7,323 bases of DNA from Gammaproteobacteria bacterium (lineage in GTDB: Bacteria; Gemmatimonadota; Gemmatimonadetes; Longimicrobiales; Gaopeijiaceae), in assembly GCA_024638345.1 (NCBI GenBank), contig JAHEKL010000016.1:13831-21153 (forward strand), written 5' to 3'. A program made the translations under genes and the position numbers. Of the stretch, positions 6,060 to 7,323 are shown one piece after another (the first letter of the stretch is position 1; each line of letters opens with the position of its first letter). Under the pieces are notes generated by a model. It did not search any database, was not told where the DNA came from, and was given only the letters and a program-made list of their open reading frames with translations.

Positions 6060-6127
6060 CGAACCCAGCGGATTCACACTTCAGGCGCAGTGGTGGATCC
6101 TCAGCGCGGATGGGCCGATCGAGGGAG
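6060..6127. other. Convergent intergenic gap
   Basis: Sixty-eight bases between the stops of the lipoprotein (plus) and transporter (minus) genes. A terminator serving both would be expected here, but I find no strong GC stem followed by a T-run on either strand. Confidence 0.3.
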
Positions 6128-7323
6128 TCAAGTGAACCGCGTCGTCCTCCAGAGAAACACTCCGCACCCGCCGAGCAGGCCCAGGAGCGCCAGCACCAAG
6201 CCAGCCGCCCAAGCATAGTTGATCTCCAGCTGCGGCGTTTGCGCGCCAGCCGCGAAGACCACGAACACGGTCGTCGCGGCGACCACGATGAGCCAATCCC
6301 AGAGCGTTCGGCTCTTTTTCTGGTGGATGTCCTCGCCCAAGAGACGGGCTTCCACGTAATCGGAGGGTACGTGATAGCGCACCGCCTCTCGGCGAGCCGC
6401 TTCACGCCAGTGACGGTGCTCGCGGAGTGGCGCGGTCGCCAGCGCGATCGATCCGGCCCCGAGGGCCATGATGAGGGAGCCACCGACCACCTGGACGAGC
6501 ACGGTTCGCCCGGCTCCCGCGAGCTCCCCGAATACGAGGATGCCCCAGGCAAGACCCCAGAGCTGATTGGTGTTCGAGAGGGGGATACCGCGGCTGATCC
6601 CGACGTACTTGGCGGCGTACTGCTGGAAGAGGTCGCCCACCACCCAAACGAACCCACCGAGCAGAAGCCAGAATAGCACCCCGCGAGCTGCCTCCAACTC
6701 TTCCCAGGTTCCTGAGGGCCCTCCGAGGTACACGAACGCCAGCGTCGTCATCATCGCGAGCTCTCCGATCGTGAAGAAGGTCACGAAGGAGAGTGGATTC
6801 ATGCCCGTCAGATACGCCTTCCGATACGGGATGTACATCGTTCCCCACAAGACTCCGGCTCCCAGCGCCGCAGCCACACCACGAATGGCATCGCCGCCCG
6901 GCACGACCGCGGGTGAGGCCAGCGCGAGCACAGTGGCGCCCACGAACATCACGCCCGCTCCTCCCAGGACGCCGGTCCAGCGCAGTCCCCCCGCCCCCTT
7001 GAGCTCGCTGAAGAGCAGTGCGCCCCAAAGGATGCCCAGCAGACTGTTGGTGTTCCAGAGCGGAAACGCGGCGCTCAGTCCGATCTCGCGAATCGCGAAG
7101 ATCGTCAGCGTGTTCGCGACTGCCCAGATGCTTCCCGCGATCAGGGCCCACACCACGAGATGCGGAGCGCGCCGAACGTCCACTCCCACGTTGGCCGTCC
7201 CCCGAATGAGCGCGGGAAGGCTCCACCGGGCAAGGAAGACACCGACGACCATGACGAGAGAGATCGCTACTGGAGAGATGCCGAGGACCACCACCTTGGT
7301 GGGTGCCTCCGCCGCGCCCAGCC
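6128..7323 (-). CDS. GRP/DMT-type sugar or metabolite transporter, N-terminus outside window
   Basis: This polytopic inner-membrane protein looks like the glucose/ribose porter-RhaT branch of the drug/metabolite transporter superfamily. Numbered from the in-frame GTG at 7294 (388 residues), it contains two homologous halves. Each has a P-L-x-N-T-N...W-G-x-L-x-F-x-E-L signature (79-98 and 238-258). The second half also has the V-L-W-G-T-M-Y-I-P-Y-R-K helix (148-159) that normally opens each half. Its counterpart in the first half is absent, and the frame is open to the right edge, so the true start very likely lies about 30 or more residues beyond the window and GTG 7294 is not the start. After the tenth expected helix the protein carries an unusual tail. 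It is a charged segment (about 291-330) with R-E-A-A-R-R-E-A and Q-K-K-S-R, then two more hydrophobic helices (about 333-350 and 360-382). The substrate is unknown; uptake of a sugar by proton symport is typical for the family. Confidence 0.8.
   Translation of the reverse strand, partial: LGAAEAPTKVVVLGISPVAISLVMVVGVFLARWSLPALIRGTANVGVDVRRAPHLVVWALIAGSIWAVANTLTIFAIREIGLSAAFPLWNTNSLLGILWGALLFSELKGAGGLRWTGVLGGAGVMFVGATVLALASPAVVPGGDAIRGVAAALGAGVLWGTMYIPYRKAYLTGMNPLSFVTFFTIGELAMMTTLAFVYLGGPSGTWEELEAARGVLFWLLLGGFVWVVGDLFQQYAAKYVGISRGIPLSNTNQLWGLAWGILVFGELAGAGRTVLVQVVGGSLIMALGAGSIALATAPLREHRHWREAARREAVRYHVPSDYVEARLLGEDIHQKKSRTLWDWLIVVAATTVFVVFAAGAQTPQLEINYAWAAGLVLALLGLLGGCGVFLWRTTRFT

Overview
The window is GC-rich, densely coding bacterial chromosome. 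The best lineage clue is the lipoprotein at 5190-6059. Its short leader ends in a Val-Val-Ala-Cys lipobox, followed by a small acidic, Gly-rich stretch and a C-terminal domain with an S-R-C-P...C-V-W-x-G-N motif. I associate that style with Gemmatimonadota and some neighbouring phyla; this is a family-level impression, not a search result. No tRNA, rRNA, CRISPR array or insertion sequence was seen, and no stretch over 300 bases lacks a gene.

Layout. From 4074 down to the left edge, on the minus strand, lies a six-gene operon in which every junction overlaps. In transcription order it holds a Sfp-type 4'-phosphopantetheinyl transferase, a KAS III-like thiolase-fold enzyme, an extended SDR of the thioester-reductase type, a small acyl carrier protein, a stand-alone class II aminoacyl-tRNA-synthetase-like amino acid:[carrier protein] ligase, and the first 109 codons of a further protein cut by the edge (possibly a methyltransferase). 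Diverging from it after only 33 bp are two coupled plus-strand genes: a small membrane protein and an SRPBCC-fold protein. Next come the lipoprotein on the plus strand and, converging with it on the minus strand, a sugar-porter/DMT-type membrane transporter whose N-terminus lies beyond the right edge.

How the genes may work together. The transferase would arm the carrier protein at Ser39. The ligase would activate an amino acid with ATP and load it on the phosphopantetheine thiol. The KAS III-like enzyme could condense or transfer the loaded group, and the SDR could reduce a carrier-bound thioester. This amounts to a minimal amino-acid-to-carrier pathway without an NRPS adenylation domain. 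The family assignments rest on visible motifs; the order of reactions and the product are inference. The divergent SRPBCC and membrane proteins may belong to the same system. The lipoprotein and transporter look like ordinary neighbours.
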